A stretch of DNA of 39,128 nt from Prorocentrum cordatum (lineage: Eukaryota > Sar > Dinophyceae > Prorocentrales > Prorocentraceae): the NCBI GenBank assembly GCA_963575745.1, contig CAUYUJ010019344.1:142811-181938 (forward strand), given 5' to 3'. The notes under the pieces were generated by a model. It made no database searches. It was not told where the DNA came from and saw only the letters and a program-made list of their open reading frames with translations. Shown here in pieces: positions 16,182-26,140 of this stretch (within the stretch, counting starts at the first letter, position 1; each line of letters starts with the position of its first letter). A program made the translations under genes and the position numbers.

Positions 16182-16431
16182 GGAGTTTACCGAGGATAGG
16201 CAGCAGCGGGCCTCGGCTCCGCAGTACCCGAGGGGGAACCTATCAGGAGGGGGGTCGAACGCGGTGCCCGCCAACCCTCCCCACCGACGTGAGCTCTTGA
16301 CCCCTCCGCCAGGACGGGCTCGTCGCCCGCAGCCGCTCCTCGAGGCTCCCGCGGCCCCAACCTCGGCCCTCTAAGGCTGAAGAGACGTTGAAAAAAGCAC
16401 CGGCCACCACCGTTTTGTGCGAGACGCCCCG
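16182..16431. other. 5' flank of methyltransferase, no feature seen
   Basis: GC-rich, without repeat family or coding segment that can be supported. Confidence 0.4.
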
Positions 16432-16617
16432 ATCTTGATGGGCAAATTTTCCACCACCACTACCATATGTTAGGACGGGGGAGAAGGGAGGATGAGGAGC
16501 TCCCCCTCCGCCTCCTCCTCCTCCTCCTCCTCCTCCTCCTCCTCATCCTCCTCCCCCTCCTCCCCCTCTCTCCAGCGCAAGGTAGCGGTGGTGGAAAATG
16601 GGCCCATCTGATCTCAA
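16432..16617. mobile_element. Inverted-repeat element around a CTC tract
   Basis: Arms of about 36 bp, GATCTTGATGGGCAAATTTT... (16432-16468) and its imperfect complement ...AAAATGGGCCCATCTGATCT (16580-16617), share TTTTCCACCACC. Between them is a CCT microsatellite (16507-16572). It looks like a MITE in which a microsatellite has expanded. Confidence 0.65.
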
Positions 16618-16815
16618 AGAGAATGCTACTCCAGCGCGCCCCGGAGCGCCCCCCCGAAGTCCCCGACTGCGCTTCCCTGCAGTGCCGCAGGAGCCGATGC
16701 CTCCCCGCGGCTTCAGCCGCGGCTTCCTCGCCGGCGCTGCACAGCATCCAGCACCGCGGCCACCGCTGCCTTCCTGCTGCCGCCTGCCTCGTGCCCGCTC
16801 TCCCCTCCGCATCCT
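16618..16815 (-). other. GC-rich stretch, weak minus-strand coding signal
   Basis: All frames are open. One minus-strand frame reads SRKAAVAAVLDAVQRRRGSR then stop, another MLCSAGEEAAAEAAGRHRLL. Both have high third-position GC, so no frame can be selected. Confidence 0.2.
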
Positions 16816-16816
16816 C

Positions 16817-16958
16817 TCCTCCTCCTCCTCCTCCTCCTGCTGCTCCTATCTGATCACTCCTCCCCCTCCTCCTCTTCCTCCACCATCCTCTGACCTGCCT
16901 TTCTTCTCCTCCTCCTCCTCCTCCTCCTCCTCCTCTTCCTCCTCCTTCCTTCCTTTGC
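16817..16958. repeat. CCT microsatellite
   Basis: Interrupted (CTC)n in two blocks around 16817-16850 and 16908-16955. Confidence 0.9.
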
Positions 16959-16959
16959 C

Positions 16960-17405
16960 ACCCTTAGACCTGGCGGGTTCCCTTCGTTCATCAGGCTCGG
17001 CTCGCCGAAAAAGCCAAAACAAGAAAAGCAAGAAAAGCAAGAAAAGCAAATATATGTCATGTAATATTACGAATAAGCGGTATATGTTTCTTGAGTATTA
17101 TGATTTATTCGAGAATATTCGGGAAATATGTGTGATAATGATGAATAAATTGTAACCCTTTGATTTAATTGTTTTGGATACTGTAATATAAGATCATTAA
17201 GAGTAAGAGTACTAATACTACACATGCGAGTGATAGTAACAGTAGTAGTAGTAATCGTCGTCGCCGTAGTAGTAGTTGTAGTAGCCGTAGTCGTAGTGAG
17301 ATTATACATATTTGAGTAATAGTAATCGTAGTAATCAACAAATATCCACACATGTACATAAACTACATTTATAAGAGTGCACACATAGATACATATACAC
17401 ACGTA
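16960..17405. repeat. AT-rich dispersed repeat, arm 1
   Basis: Starts CTTAGACCTGGCGGGTTCCC, then TTCGTTCATCAGGC, AAGAAAAGCAAGAAAAGCAA, an ATATATG step and AT-rich DNA with ATTTAATTGTTTTG-GATACTG and TAG repeats. The same order is found inverted at 24160-24560. Confidence 0.7.
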
Positions 17406-17443
17406 CTAGAACCACGCGCGCGCTTCGCGCGCTTAGGTTCTAG
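17405..17443. other. Hairpin at composition boundary
   Basis: ACTAGAACC and GGTTCTAGT enclose GCGCGCGC-TTC-GCGCGC, forming an imperfect stem of about 18 bp. It sits exactly where AT-rich DNA gives way to the GGGGCC minisatellite. Confidence 0.75.
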
Positions 17444-17449
17444 TCGACT

Positions 17450-18110
17450 CCGACAATGGTGTCCGCAGGCATCGCAAGCATCCCAGGATACGGTGGGACA
17501 TGTATCCCAGGCGTACACCGCCTTTCTCTCGCGGGTGCGCGGAGCCTCCTGGGGGGTGCCTCGGGGTCCAGGGCGGTCGCGGGGCCGCCTGAGAGCGCCA
17601 TGGGACGCACCGGAGGGCCCTTGGGAACCATCTGGGGGGGTCTGGGGGGCCTCTTGGGAGCCTTTTGGGGGTTGTCTGGCGGTGTCGTCGTCCTTGGGGC
17701 GTTTCTTGGGGGTCTCCTGGGGCCGTCTTGTACTCTCTTGGGGGTCTCTTGAGCCGTCCGTCTCGAAGTTGTTTTGGGCCGTGTTGGGGCTCTCTTGGGG
17801 GCTTCTTGAATCGTCATGGGGTGATCTTGACGGCTTCTTTTCCTGTCTAGGGCAGCTGGGAGCCAGGAACAGCAAGAACGCATCAACATATAAAACACTC
17901 GAACACGAGCTCCTTCCTAGGGGGTCCTCTCGGGGCGTCGGGGAGGCTTCTGGAACCTTGGGCCGTCTTCGCGCGGATTGGAACCTGCCCAGGGCGCCCC
18001 AAATGCATTCTTGGGCTGTCTTGGGTTGGTCTGGAGGGCGTCTGGAGCCGATCGGGCGCGCTCGGGCCCGACCCCCCATGTCAACCCGTTGTCCCCGTCC
18101 GGGCATTCGC
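17450..18110. repeat. GGGGCC-type minisatellite, block 1
   Basis: Degenerate repeats of about 15 bases of the CTTGGGGGCCTCTTGGGAGC type. Plus-strand frames read GPSWGxLG-like repeats and minus-strand frames PKRPQEAP-like repeats, both open for over 200 codons because the period is near a multiple of three. I regard it as non-coding. An unlike patch at 17850-17930 matches similar patches in blocks 2 and 3. Confidence 0.75.
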
Positions 18111-18116
18111 CTCCTA

Positions 18117-18420
18117 TTCGTCGTCCTCCTCCTTCTCCTCCTCCTCGTGCTCCTCCTGACCCTCCCGTTCCTGCTCCTGCTTCTCCTCCTCCTCCTCCTC
18201 CTCCTCCTCCTCCTCCTCCTCCTTTTCTCCTCCTCCCCCTCCTCCTCTCCCTCTTCCTCCCTCCCGTCCGATTCCGTCTCTCCGCCCGTCTCCCTCGGGG
18301 AGCGCCGCGGCGTGCGCGGCGGGCAGCGCCTGTCGCCCCCTCCTCCTCCGCCTCCTCCTCATCCTCCTACTCCTTGCCCTCCTGTTCCTCGACCTCGCCC
18401 TCGTCTTCGTCCTCGTCCTC
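18117..18420. repeat. CTC microsatellite and GC-rich flank
   Basis: (CTC)n with TGC and CGT interruptions to about 18262, then GC-rich and CTC-rich DNA to 18420. Nothing coding is supported. Confidence 0.85.
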
Positions 18421-18439
18421 CCGGTGATCTGGGGGGTGG

Positions 18440-18724
18440 AAGCATAAGAAATCATGTTCCCGAAAAGCTTTCTGGGGAAATGATGTTGGGATGTCTCGGG
18501 GGGCATCTGATAGCTTCCCTTGGGGGACCCTTGGGGACCTCCTGGGACTTCCTGGGGGGCTCATCCTCATCGTCGTCATCGTCATCGTCATCGTCCTCGT
18601 TATCGTCATTGTCGTCGTCGTTATCATCATCAGCATCATCATGATCATCATCATCAGCAGCATAATCAGCATGAGCATCAGCATCAGCATTATCGTCATC
18701 ATCAGCAGCGCCACCATCATCATC

Positions 18725-18756
<32 letters not shown>

Positions 18757-18759
18757 CAA

Positions 18760-18794
<35 letters not shown>

Positions 18795-18978
18795 GCATCA
18801 TCATCATCATCATCATCAGCACTATCATTATCATCAGCATCATCATCATCCTCATCATCATCATCATCATCGTGGTCGTCGCCATCGTCGTCAGCATCAT
18901 CAACACCATCACCATCACCATCACCATCACCAACACCATCACCATCATCATCACCATCATCATCACCATCATGTTCAC

Positions 18979-19051
<73 letters not shown>

Positions 19052-19990
19052 GTCATCGTCGTCGTGGTCATCATCATCAGCAGTAGCAGCAGCCGCATCA
19101 GCATCGCATGGGCCGCCGCAGAGGCGTTTCCGAGCGTGGCGGCAGGTAGCGGTGCGTGGGACTCTCTGAGGGTGGTTCCTGGTAGGCGTTTAGGAATCAT
19201 GATTTGGGCGGGGGGCGGCGGCTAGCGCAATCATGTTCCGGGAAAGCTTGCTGGGAGCATGATTTGTTAGGCTATATTGTGGGGCCTCTAGGAACAGACC
19301 TGAGGGCCCGTTCGATTCCTGCTTGGCAGGCATTTTGGGGACAGATGGTGTGGGCGGGGAGCGGAAGCCTCAGGAATCATGCTCCCGGCAAGCTTTCTGG
19401 GAACATGATTTGTCGGGCTGTCTTGGGGGGCCTCTGGGCGCGTATATGAGGGCCCATTGGGGGGCTGCCCGGCAGGCATTTTGGGACTCATGGTTGGGGC
19501 CGGGGGCGGAAGCCTGAGGAATGATGTTTCCGGGAGGCTTCCTGGAAACATGATTTGTTGGGGTGTCTTTGGGGGCCTCCAGGGGCTTCGGGGCCTCACG
19601 CATTTTCCGAGCGTGGCGGCAGCCAGCGCTGCTTGGGACTCTCGGAGGGTTTTGGTGGCAAGCGAGGGAACATAATTTGGGCGGAGGGCGGCAACTCGAT
19701 AAATCATGTTCCCGGGAAGCTTTCCGGGAACATGATTTGTTGGGCTGTCTTGGGGGCCTCAGGGAGCGTATCTGGGGACCCACTGGGGCCTTCCCGGCAG
19801 GTATTTGAGGAACATGGATGGGGCGACCATATTCCGGGAAAGCTTTCTGGGGACATGATATGTTAGCTGGGGGCTTACCTGGGGGCCCCTGGAGGCCTTC
19901 CTGGCAGGCCGTTTGGGAACATGGTTGGGGCGGTGGGCGGAAGCCGAAGGAATCATGTTCCCAGAAAGCTTTCTGGGAACCTGATTTACT
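18440..19990. repeat. Array of seven imperfect palindromes
   Basis: Seven diverged copies of a 36-38 bp palindrome (AATCATGTTCCCGG and its complement around AAGCTT) are centred near 18467, 19247, 19393, 19538, 19719, 19845 and 19968. The best, 19701-19738, has one mismatched pair. Spacings after the first are 146, 145, 181, 126 and 123 bp, and linkers are related (GGCAGGCATTTTGGG). Blocks at about 19120-19250 and 19600-19720 also match each other, a higher-order repeat. A CAT microsatellite splits the first unit from the rest. Confidence 0.85.
18560..19088. repeat. CAT microsatellite inside palindrome array
   Basis: About 530 bp of (CAT)n with CGT, CAG and CAC variants. It separates the first palindrome from the other six and appears to have expanded within the array. 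Confidence 0.9.
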
Positions 19991-20640
19991 GGGGGGTCTT
20001 GGAGGCCCGCTGGGGCCTTCCCTTGGGGCTCCTTCGGGGCCTGTTGGGGCTTCCGGGGGCCTCTTGGGAGCCTCACGGGGCTTCTTGGGAGCCTCTTGAT
20101 GGCCTCCAGGGCCTTCCTGGGGGCCTCTAAGGCGCGCGCGCGCCAGAGACCTTGAAATGTCGCGTTCTTGGGGCCCTCTTGAGTCGCTCTTGGGGCCTTC
20201 TTGGGGCGCTCTTGGGGCCCTCTTGGGTTGTCTGGGGAGCCTCCTGGGCCGTCTCGGGGCCCTTTTGGGAGCCTTTTCGGCCGTCTTGGAGCGATCTCCG
20301 TGGGGAAGCGGAACATGCGGGAATGCACAAATCCTTCAAAAACCAACGGAACATTTATGATTTTTGGCTTCTGGGGCCCTTTTGGGGAGCCTCTTGAGGC
20401 CCTCTTGGGGCGGTTTGGCGGCGTCGTCGGCCGTCTTGAGGCCATATTGGGCGTCTTCGGGGCCTCTTGCGGGCCCAATTTAAAGCCAAACGCCCTCCAA
20501 GGAGCAAGAAGAGAGGATGCCCATGGGGGCCCCCGCCGAGGAGGCCTGCGAGGGCCAAAATGGGCCCGTGGGGGCTCGATGAGGGCCCCTGGGACCCCGC
20601 GACGGCTATTTCCAGCGGGCGGGGGTCTTCCCGAAACCAT
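19991..20640. repeat. GGGGCC-type minisatellite, block 2
   Basis: The same repeat type as 17450-18110. An internal patch at 20290-20375 (GGAACATGCGGG, AACATTTATGATTTTTGGC) has a diverged counterpart at 23800-23880 (CCACGGAAAAATCTATGTAT). Long open frames exist on both strands and are considered artefacts. Confidence 0.75.
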
Positions 20641-20691
20641 CGTGAATATCAAATATATCCAAATATATCCAAACATATACAAATATATCTG

Positions 20692-20736
<45 letters not shown>

Positions 20737-20980
20737 CCCTTGCGGGACCCTTGCGGGACCCTCCCTATTTATTGTTTTTTTCAAAGAGTATCAGGAATTT
20801 AATTATCGGGCCCTCCTGCGGGACCCTTGCGGGACCCTGTGCTGCATTTATTGCAAATAATTACTTGAGATATATGCTGCGGGACCCTTGCGGGACCCTC
20901 CCTATTTATTGTTTTTTAATGTATCAGGGAATTTAATTATCGGGCCCTCCTGCGGGACCCTTGCGGGACCCTCTGGGTAC
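20641..20980. repeat. TA microsatellite and 139-bp tandem duplication
   Basis: AAATATATCC repeats and (TA)n (20695-20730) are followed by two copies of a unit with GCGGGACCCTTGCGGGACCC, TCCCTATTTATTG and AATTTAATTATCGGGCCC, offset by 139 bp. The short TGCGGGACCCT motif also repeats within the unit. Confidence 0.85.
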
Positions 20981-21239
20981 GCGGCGCAGCCCTGGCCCTC
21001 GCGAGCCCGCGGGCCCAGGAGGCTAGTTGCAGCCTCTATGCAAAATTCTCTAGCTTGGGGCCCTATTGGGCCGTCTGGGGGTCCTCGTGAGGGACTCTTA
21101 GGCCGTCCTGGGACATCTTAGAAGCCTCTTGGGCCGCTTCGGGCCCCATGGGGGCCCCCCGAGGGGTTTTGGGGGGGTCCCAGGGCTCCCGAGACTGCCC
21201 CGGCCCGCTCCCAAACGGGCCACGACAGGCCAAGAGGGC
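20981..21239. repeat. GGGGCC-type repeat remnant
   Basis: Short stretch of the CTTGGGGCC type linking to the satellite below; no gene seen. Confidence 0.6.
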
Positions 21240-23140
21240 CCAGCGAAACTGTCGCCACGTTCGTGGGCTCCTGGGAGGCCCAACTAAGTGGTCTCATACG
21301 CAGACAAAAAGAATGAGGCCTCGCCGTCCCTGGGGGCCGCGAACTGCGAAAATGTCGCTACTTTCGTGGACTCCGGGGAAACCCAACGGAGTGACTTCAC
21401 TTCATACGCGAATTCGAATGAAGCCTGGCCGTCCCTGAGGGCCGTGAACTGCGAAACTGTCGCCACGCTCGTGGGCCCTGGGGAGTCCAGCGGGGTGGCG
21501 TGATACGCGAACCAGAATAATGAGGCCTCGCCGGCCCTGGGGGGCTGCGAAGTGCAAAACTGTCGCCACCTTCGTGGGCTGCTGGCGGGTCCAGCGCAGT
21601 GACACGATCCGCAAATCAGAATGAGGCGTCGCCGTCCCTGAGGGCTGCGAACAGCGAAACTGTTGCCACGTCCGGGAGCTCTTGGGAGGCCCAGCGGAGT
21701 GGTGTCATATGCAGGCCAGATAGAAACGTCCCCCCCCCGGTGGCTGCGAACTGCAAAACTGTCGCTGATTTCGGTGGCTCCTCGGAGGCCCAGCAAAATC
21801 GTGCCACACGCAGATCAGAATGAGGCGTCGCCGTCCTTGGGGGCCGCGAACTGCGAAACCGTCGCCATTTTCGTGGGCCCCCGGTGGGTCCAGCGGAATG
21901 GTGCCATTCGCATATCGTCATGAGGCCTCGCCAGCTGTCGCCACTTTCGTGGGCTCCTGGAAACCCAGCGGAATGATGCCACGCCCAGATCAGAATGAGG
22001 TCTCGCCGTCCCTGAAGGGGCCGCGAACGGCGAAACTGTCGCCACGTTCGTGTGCCTCTGGGAGGTCCAGCGGAGTGACGTCATACGCAGATCAGAATGA
22101 GTCCTCGCTGTCCCTGGGGACTGCGAAATGCGAATATGTCGCCATTCTCGTGAGATTCTGAGTGGCCCAGCGGCGTGACGTCCGACGCGGATTACACTGA
22201 GGCCTCGCTGGGACTGGGGCCTGCAGCTGCGAAACTGTCGCCGCGTTCAGGGGCTCCTGGGAGGTCCAGCGGAGTGGTGCCACACGTAGATCAGAACGAG
22301 ACCTCGCCGTCCCTGCGGGCTGTGAACTGCGAAGCTGACGTCACGTTTGGGAGCTCCTGGGAGGTCCAACGGAGTGACGTCACCCGCATATCATAATGAG
22401 ACCTTGACGTCCCCGGGGGGCTGCGAAATGCGAAACTGTCGCCGTTCTCTTTGGCTTCTGGGTGGCCCAGCGGCGTGACGTCCTACGCGGATCAGAATGA
22501 GACCTCGCCGCCCCTGAGGCTTGCGAGCCACGATGCTGCAGGTGCTTTCGTGGGCTTCTGGCGGGCCCAGCGGCGTGACGATCTCCGCGGATCAGAATGA
22601 GACCTCGCCGTCCCTGGGGGCTGCGAACAGCGGAACTGTCGTCACCTTCGTGCGCTTCTGGGGGCCCAGCGGCGTCACGTCTTACGCGAATCAGAATGAG
22701 GCCTGGCCGCCACTGGGGGCTGCGAGCTGCGAGCTGCGAAACTGTTCCCGATTCCATTGGCTCCTGCGACATATCATAATGAGACCTCGCTGTCCGTGGG
22801 GGCTGTGAGCAGCGAGACGGTCGCCACTTTCGGTGGTTGCTGGCGGATCCAGCGGGGTGGCGTGATACGCGAACCAGAATGAGACCTCGCCGGCCCTGGG
22901 GGCTGCGATGTGCAAAACTGTCGCCACTTTCGTGGGCTGCTGGCGGGTCCAGCGCAGTGACATGATCCGCAGATCAGAAAAAGGCGTCGCCGTCACTGGG
23001 GGCTGCGAACAGCGAAACTGTTGTCACGTCCGGGGGCTCCTGGGAGGCCCAGCGGAGTGGTGTCATACGCAAATCAGAATGAGACGTCGCCGTCCCTGGG
23101 GGCTACGGACTGCCAAAGTGTCGCTACGTTCGTGGCCCCC
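21240..23140. repeat. Satellite of about 20 units near 100 bp
   Basis: About 20 diverged tandem units. Unit landmarks are AACTGTCGCCACGTTCGTGG, GGAGGCCCAGCGGAGTG, CATACGCAGATCAGAATGAG and CCTCGCCGTCCCTGGGGGCT. Spacing varies from about 80 to 108 bp, averaging about 98, and frames change between units, so it is not coding. Confidence 0.9.
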
Positions 23141-23339
23141 TCGTCATCGCTCCTTTGAGATCGTGGTCGCCTTCTTGCCGAAGATATGAGTCGCACGAGT
23201 CATGGGGAACGTTTGTCTGCGGCCCCACGTTATTTGGCGAAGCGTTCAAGGATACTGCGAATCCTTCAAGGCGTAAGTTTGAAATGAGCGGTCCTCGGTA
23301 TAGTCGCCTCATGTGTACAACGGGTTGGGTGCGTCCCCT
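23141..23339. other. Unique stretch, no clear gene
   Basis: Plus strand reads WGTFVCGPTLFGEAFKDTAN in one open frame and includes a GTAAGT; the minus strand is also open. Insufficient to call a gene. Confidence 0.3.
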
Positions 23340-24130
23340 GGTCAATTACTTCTGGAGGGTCTTATGGGACCCCCAGGGAAGCGATCCTCGGGCGTTTCTG
23401 GGACCTGTTGGGCCTTGATGGGGGCACCTTGAGCTCGAAGACAGCCCCAGAGCGCGTCAGGAAAGCCAGTATTCGCCTCTCCTCTCTGGAAGCTTCGGGA
23501 TCGCCAGGAGTGCCTCAGAGCGTCTGGGGAAGGGGCTCTTGGGAGCTTTGTGGGGCTTAGTGAGGGCCGCTTGGGAGCCGCTTCGGGCATCTTGTGGCCT
23601 CCTGGGGACCTCTTGGGGCGGAGAGCTTGAAATGTCCGTTCGGGTACCCCCTCTGGGCTCCTTCTTGGGGCCGTCCTGGGGCCCTTCTGGGCCGTCTTGG
23701 AGGCCTCTTGGGCCGTCTTGGGGCTCTCTGGGGCCATCTTGGGGCCGTCTCGGGGGCCCATTGAGCCGTCTTGGGGCGATGGTGGGGGCCTCGTGGGCCG
23801 TCTTGGAGCGTCGGGCAGCCGAAATGGTGAGAACCCAGAGAAACTCCCAACCCCACGGAAAAATCTATGTATTTTGCCTCTTGGGGCCCTCTTGGGAAGC
23901 CTCTTGGAAGCCTCCTGGGGCGTCTTGGAAGCCGCTTGGGCTGCCTTGGGATCATCTTGGGCGTCTTGGACCGATGTTTGGGCGTCTCGGGGGTCTCTTG
24001 GACTTACTTGGGGTCGTTCTGGGGCCGTCTCGAAGCCGTCTATGTCCGTTTTGGGGCAGTCAGGAAGGCGCTGGGGGCCCTGGTCCTCCCATGCGCCGCC
24101 GTGGTCCTTGGGCGCGGCAAGGGGGCCTCG
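23340..24130. repeat. GGGGCC-type minisatellite, block 3
   Basis: Same degenerate CTTGGGGCCGTCTTGG repeats as blocks 1 and 2, with the A-rich patch at 23800-23880. Ends just before the GCAT tract. Confidence 0.75.
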
Positions 24131-24149
24131 TTATGTATGCATGTGTGTG

Positions 24150-24560
24150 TAAGGATGTATGCATTCATGCATGCATGCATGCATGCATGCATGTATGCAT
24201 GTTTGTGTGGATTCATACATGTATACAATGCACACCTATATGTGTGAATATATTACACGCTATATGATTATTTCTACTACTGCTACGACTACCCGAATTA
24301 ACAGTATCAAAACAATTAATTCACAACGCTACTAAATGCCAAGATCAGTTCATACATATGACTTAAATAACCCACAACAGTTAGGAACTAATCAAATATT
24401 TTATGATAATTATCACATATCCACCAGTTATGCGCAATATTCCCTGCCATATATTTGTATTGTTTGCTTTTCTTGCTTTTCTTGTTTTTGAATTGGTTGC
24501 TTTTCTTGCTCGCGGAAGGCCTGATGAACGAAGGGAACCAGCCAGCCTTAGACCTCGTCC
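24150..24560. repeat. GCAT repeat and AT-rich dispersed repeat, arm 2 (inverted)
   Basis: (GCAT)n at 24160-24200, then AT-rich DNA matching arm 1 in inverse order: CAGTATCAAAACAATTAATT, CATATATTTG, TTGCTTTTCTTGCTTTTCTT and GCCTGATGAACGAAGGGAAC. Arms 1 and 2 point towards each other across the minisatellite blocks. Confidence 0.7.
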
Positions 24561-24960
24561 ACCAATCCCTCCGCCTCCTCCTGAGCCGCGTCATCCGCCC
24601 GCCCCCTCCACATCGTCCTCCTCGTCCTCTCCCTCCTGGGAAACTGCAGAGGTACCGATACCGCTACCCCAGGGCCCTCTCCTGGGGTGCGTCCTCACCA
24701 GAATTTCGAGGCGAATCCAGCGGTGGCGACCGGAATCTCCCAGGAGGTCCCGATCGCCTAGGGAAAACGGGGGAAGGGTAAGGCTATAGGTACCTCTTCC
24801 TCCTCCGACTTCCACCGACCGCCATCAAGTTGGTTGCGGCTGTGGCAATCCCAAGGCCCCAACTCGGGGGCATTCCGACCAAGATCTCGTGGCGGCTCCA
24901 GTCACCAGCGACGAGTGGCCTCTCTGGGAGGTGCCAGGACAGGTCCAAGATGCCAGACTC
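24561..24960. repeat. Duplicated unit of about 75 bp
   Basis: Segments near 24672-24750 and 24855-24935 are diverged copies sharing CATT/CCTCACCA-GAT/ATTTCG-GGCG and CTGGGAGG. They read plus-strand ISRRIQRW and ISWRLQSP respectively. No gene is supported. Confidence 0.45.
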
Positions 24961-25165
24961 CTCTTCCTCCTCCCTACTCCTCCTCCTCCTCCTCCTCCCT
25001 CCCTCCCTGCCTCCCTCCCTCCATCCCTCCCTCCCTCCCTCTGTCCCTCCTCTTCCTGGTCCTCCTCCTCCTCCTTCTCCTCCTCCTTCTCCTCCTCCTC
25101 CTCCTCCTCCTCGTCCTCCCTCCCTCCTCCTCTTCCTTCTTCTCCCCCTCCGCCTCCTCACTCCT
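24960..25165. repeat. CTC/CCCT microsatellite
   Basis: (CTC)n and (CCCT)n tract of about 200 bp. Confidence 0.9.
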
Positions 25166-25379
25166 CACCAAGAATGGCAGTGCTACATCGACCCCCTATG
25201 CTTGGATACATTCAAATGGTCACTGGAACTTTATTTCCACACTGCACGACGCATGCTGATCCCCAGCGGCGCACGCATCATGGTGGAAACATGATCGACC
25301 CACGAACCAGGAAAGGAATACAGAAGTGTAACGCATGGCAACGTTTTCAAAGACACCTGATTGGGTGACGGGCAAATTC
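25166..25379 (+). other. Short open stretch, unresolved
   Basis: All three plus-strand frames are partly open after the CTC tract. One reads QCYIDPLCLDTFKWSLELYF, then HTARRMLIPSGARIMVET and stop, and looks protein-like; AATGGCAG just before it could be an acceptor. The other frames are nearly as good, so no gene is called. Confidence 0.2.
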
Positions 25380-26140
25380 AATGCTGAGTGTATCGATCTT
25401 GATGTACACTGCCGAAAGCTGTGCTGTGCTGCACCGTGCTGAATTGCGATGTGCCATGCCGCGATTGTGAACTATAGCGACGTGGATCGAGTCCTCCTTT
25501 GCATCCGAGTCCTGACCGAACTGATCTGGATCTTAAGCTCGAGCTGCCTGAACACATAGTAGCTGCCCCAGGGCTAATTGACAGGGGGGCATGCCAGGAG
25601 GACGCGCCGCGGAACGTCTCAAGGGACGCGCCAGGCGACGTGCCAGGGGACGTGTCATGGGGTCGCACCGCGGGACGTGCCAAGGGGACGCGCTACGGAA
25701 CGTGCCAATGGATGTGCCACGGGATGTGCCAGGGGACGCGCCACGCGACGTGCCAGGGAGACTCGCCAAGGGACGCCCCACGGAACGTGCCAAGGAACGT
25801 GCCCGGTTGCAATGCTGAGTGTATCGATCTTGATGTACCGTGCCGAGGGCTGTGCTGTGCTGCACTGTGCTGAATTGCGATGTGCCATGCCGCGATTGTG
25901 CTCTATAGCGTTGTGGATCGAGTCCTCCTTTGCATCCGAGTCCTGACCGAACTGATCTGGATCTTAAGCTGGAGCTGCCTGAACACATAGTAGCTGCCCC
26001 AGGGCTAATTGTCAGGGGGGCATGCCAGGAGGACGCGCCGCGGAACGTCTCAAGGGACGCACCAGGCGACGTGCCAAGGGACGTGCCATGGGGTCGCACC
26101 GCGAGACGTGCCAAGGGGACACGCTACGGAACGTGCTGGG
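25380..26140. repeat. 431-bp tandem duplication with GGGACGTGCCA minisatellite
   Basis: AATGCTGAGTGTATCGATCT occurs at 25380 and 25811, and about 325 bases after each match closely, with perhaps a dozen differences. The first copy continues into extra units of a 12-15 bp repeat (GGGACGTGCCAAG type, 25610-25805). Duplication looks recent. Confidence 0.9.

Noticed and set aside
17352-18644. A 430-codon plus-strand frame
   Set aside because: It spans GGGGCC minisatellite, CTC tract and palindrome array; the opposite strand is equally open.
20695-20730. TA run as a promoter TATA element
   Set aside because: It is a plain dinucleotide microsatellite, and dinoflagellate promoters are not known to rely on TATA boxes.
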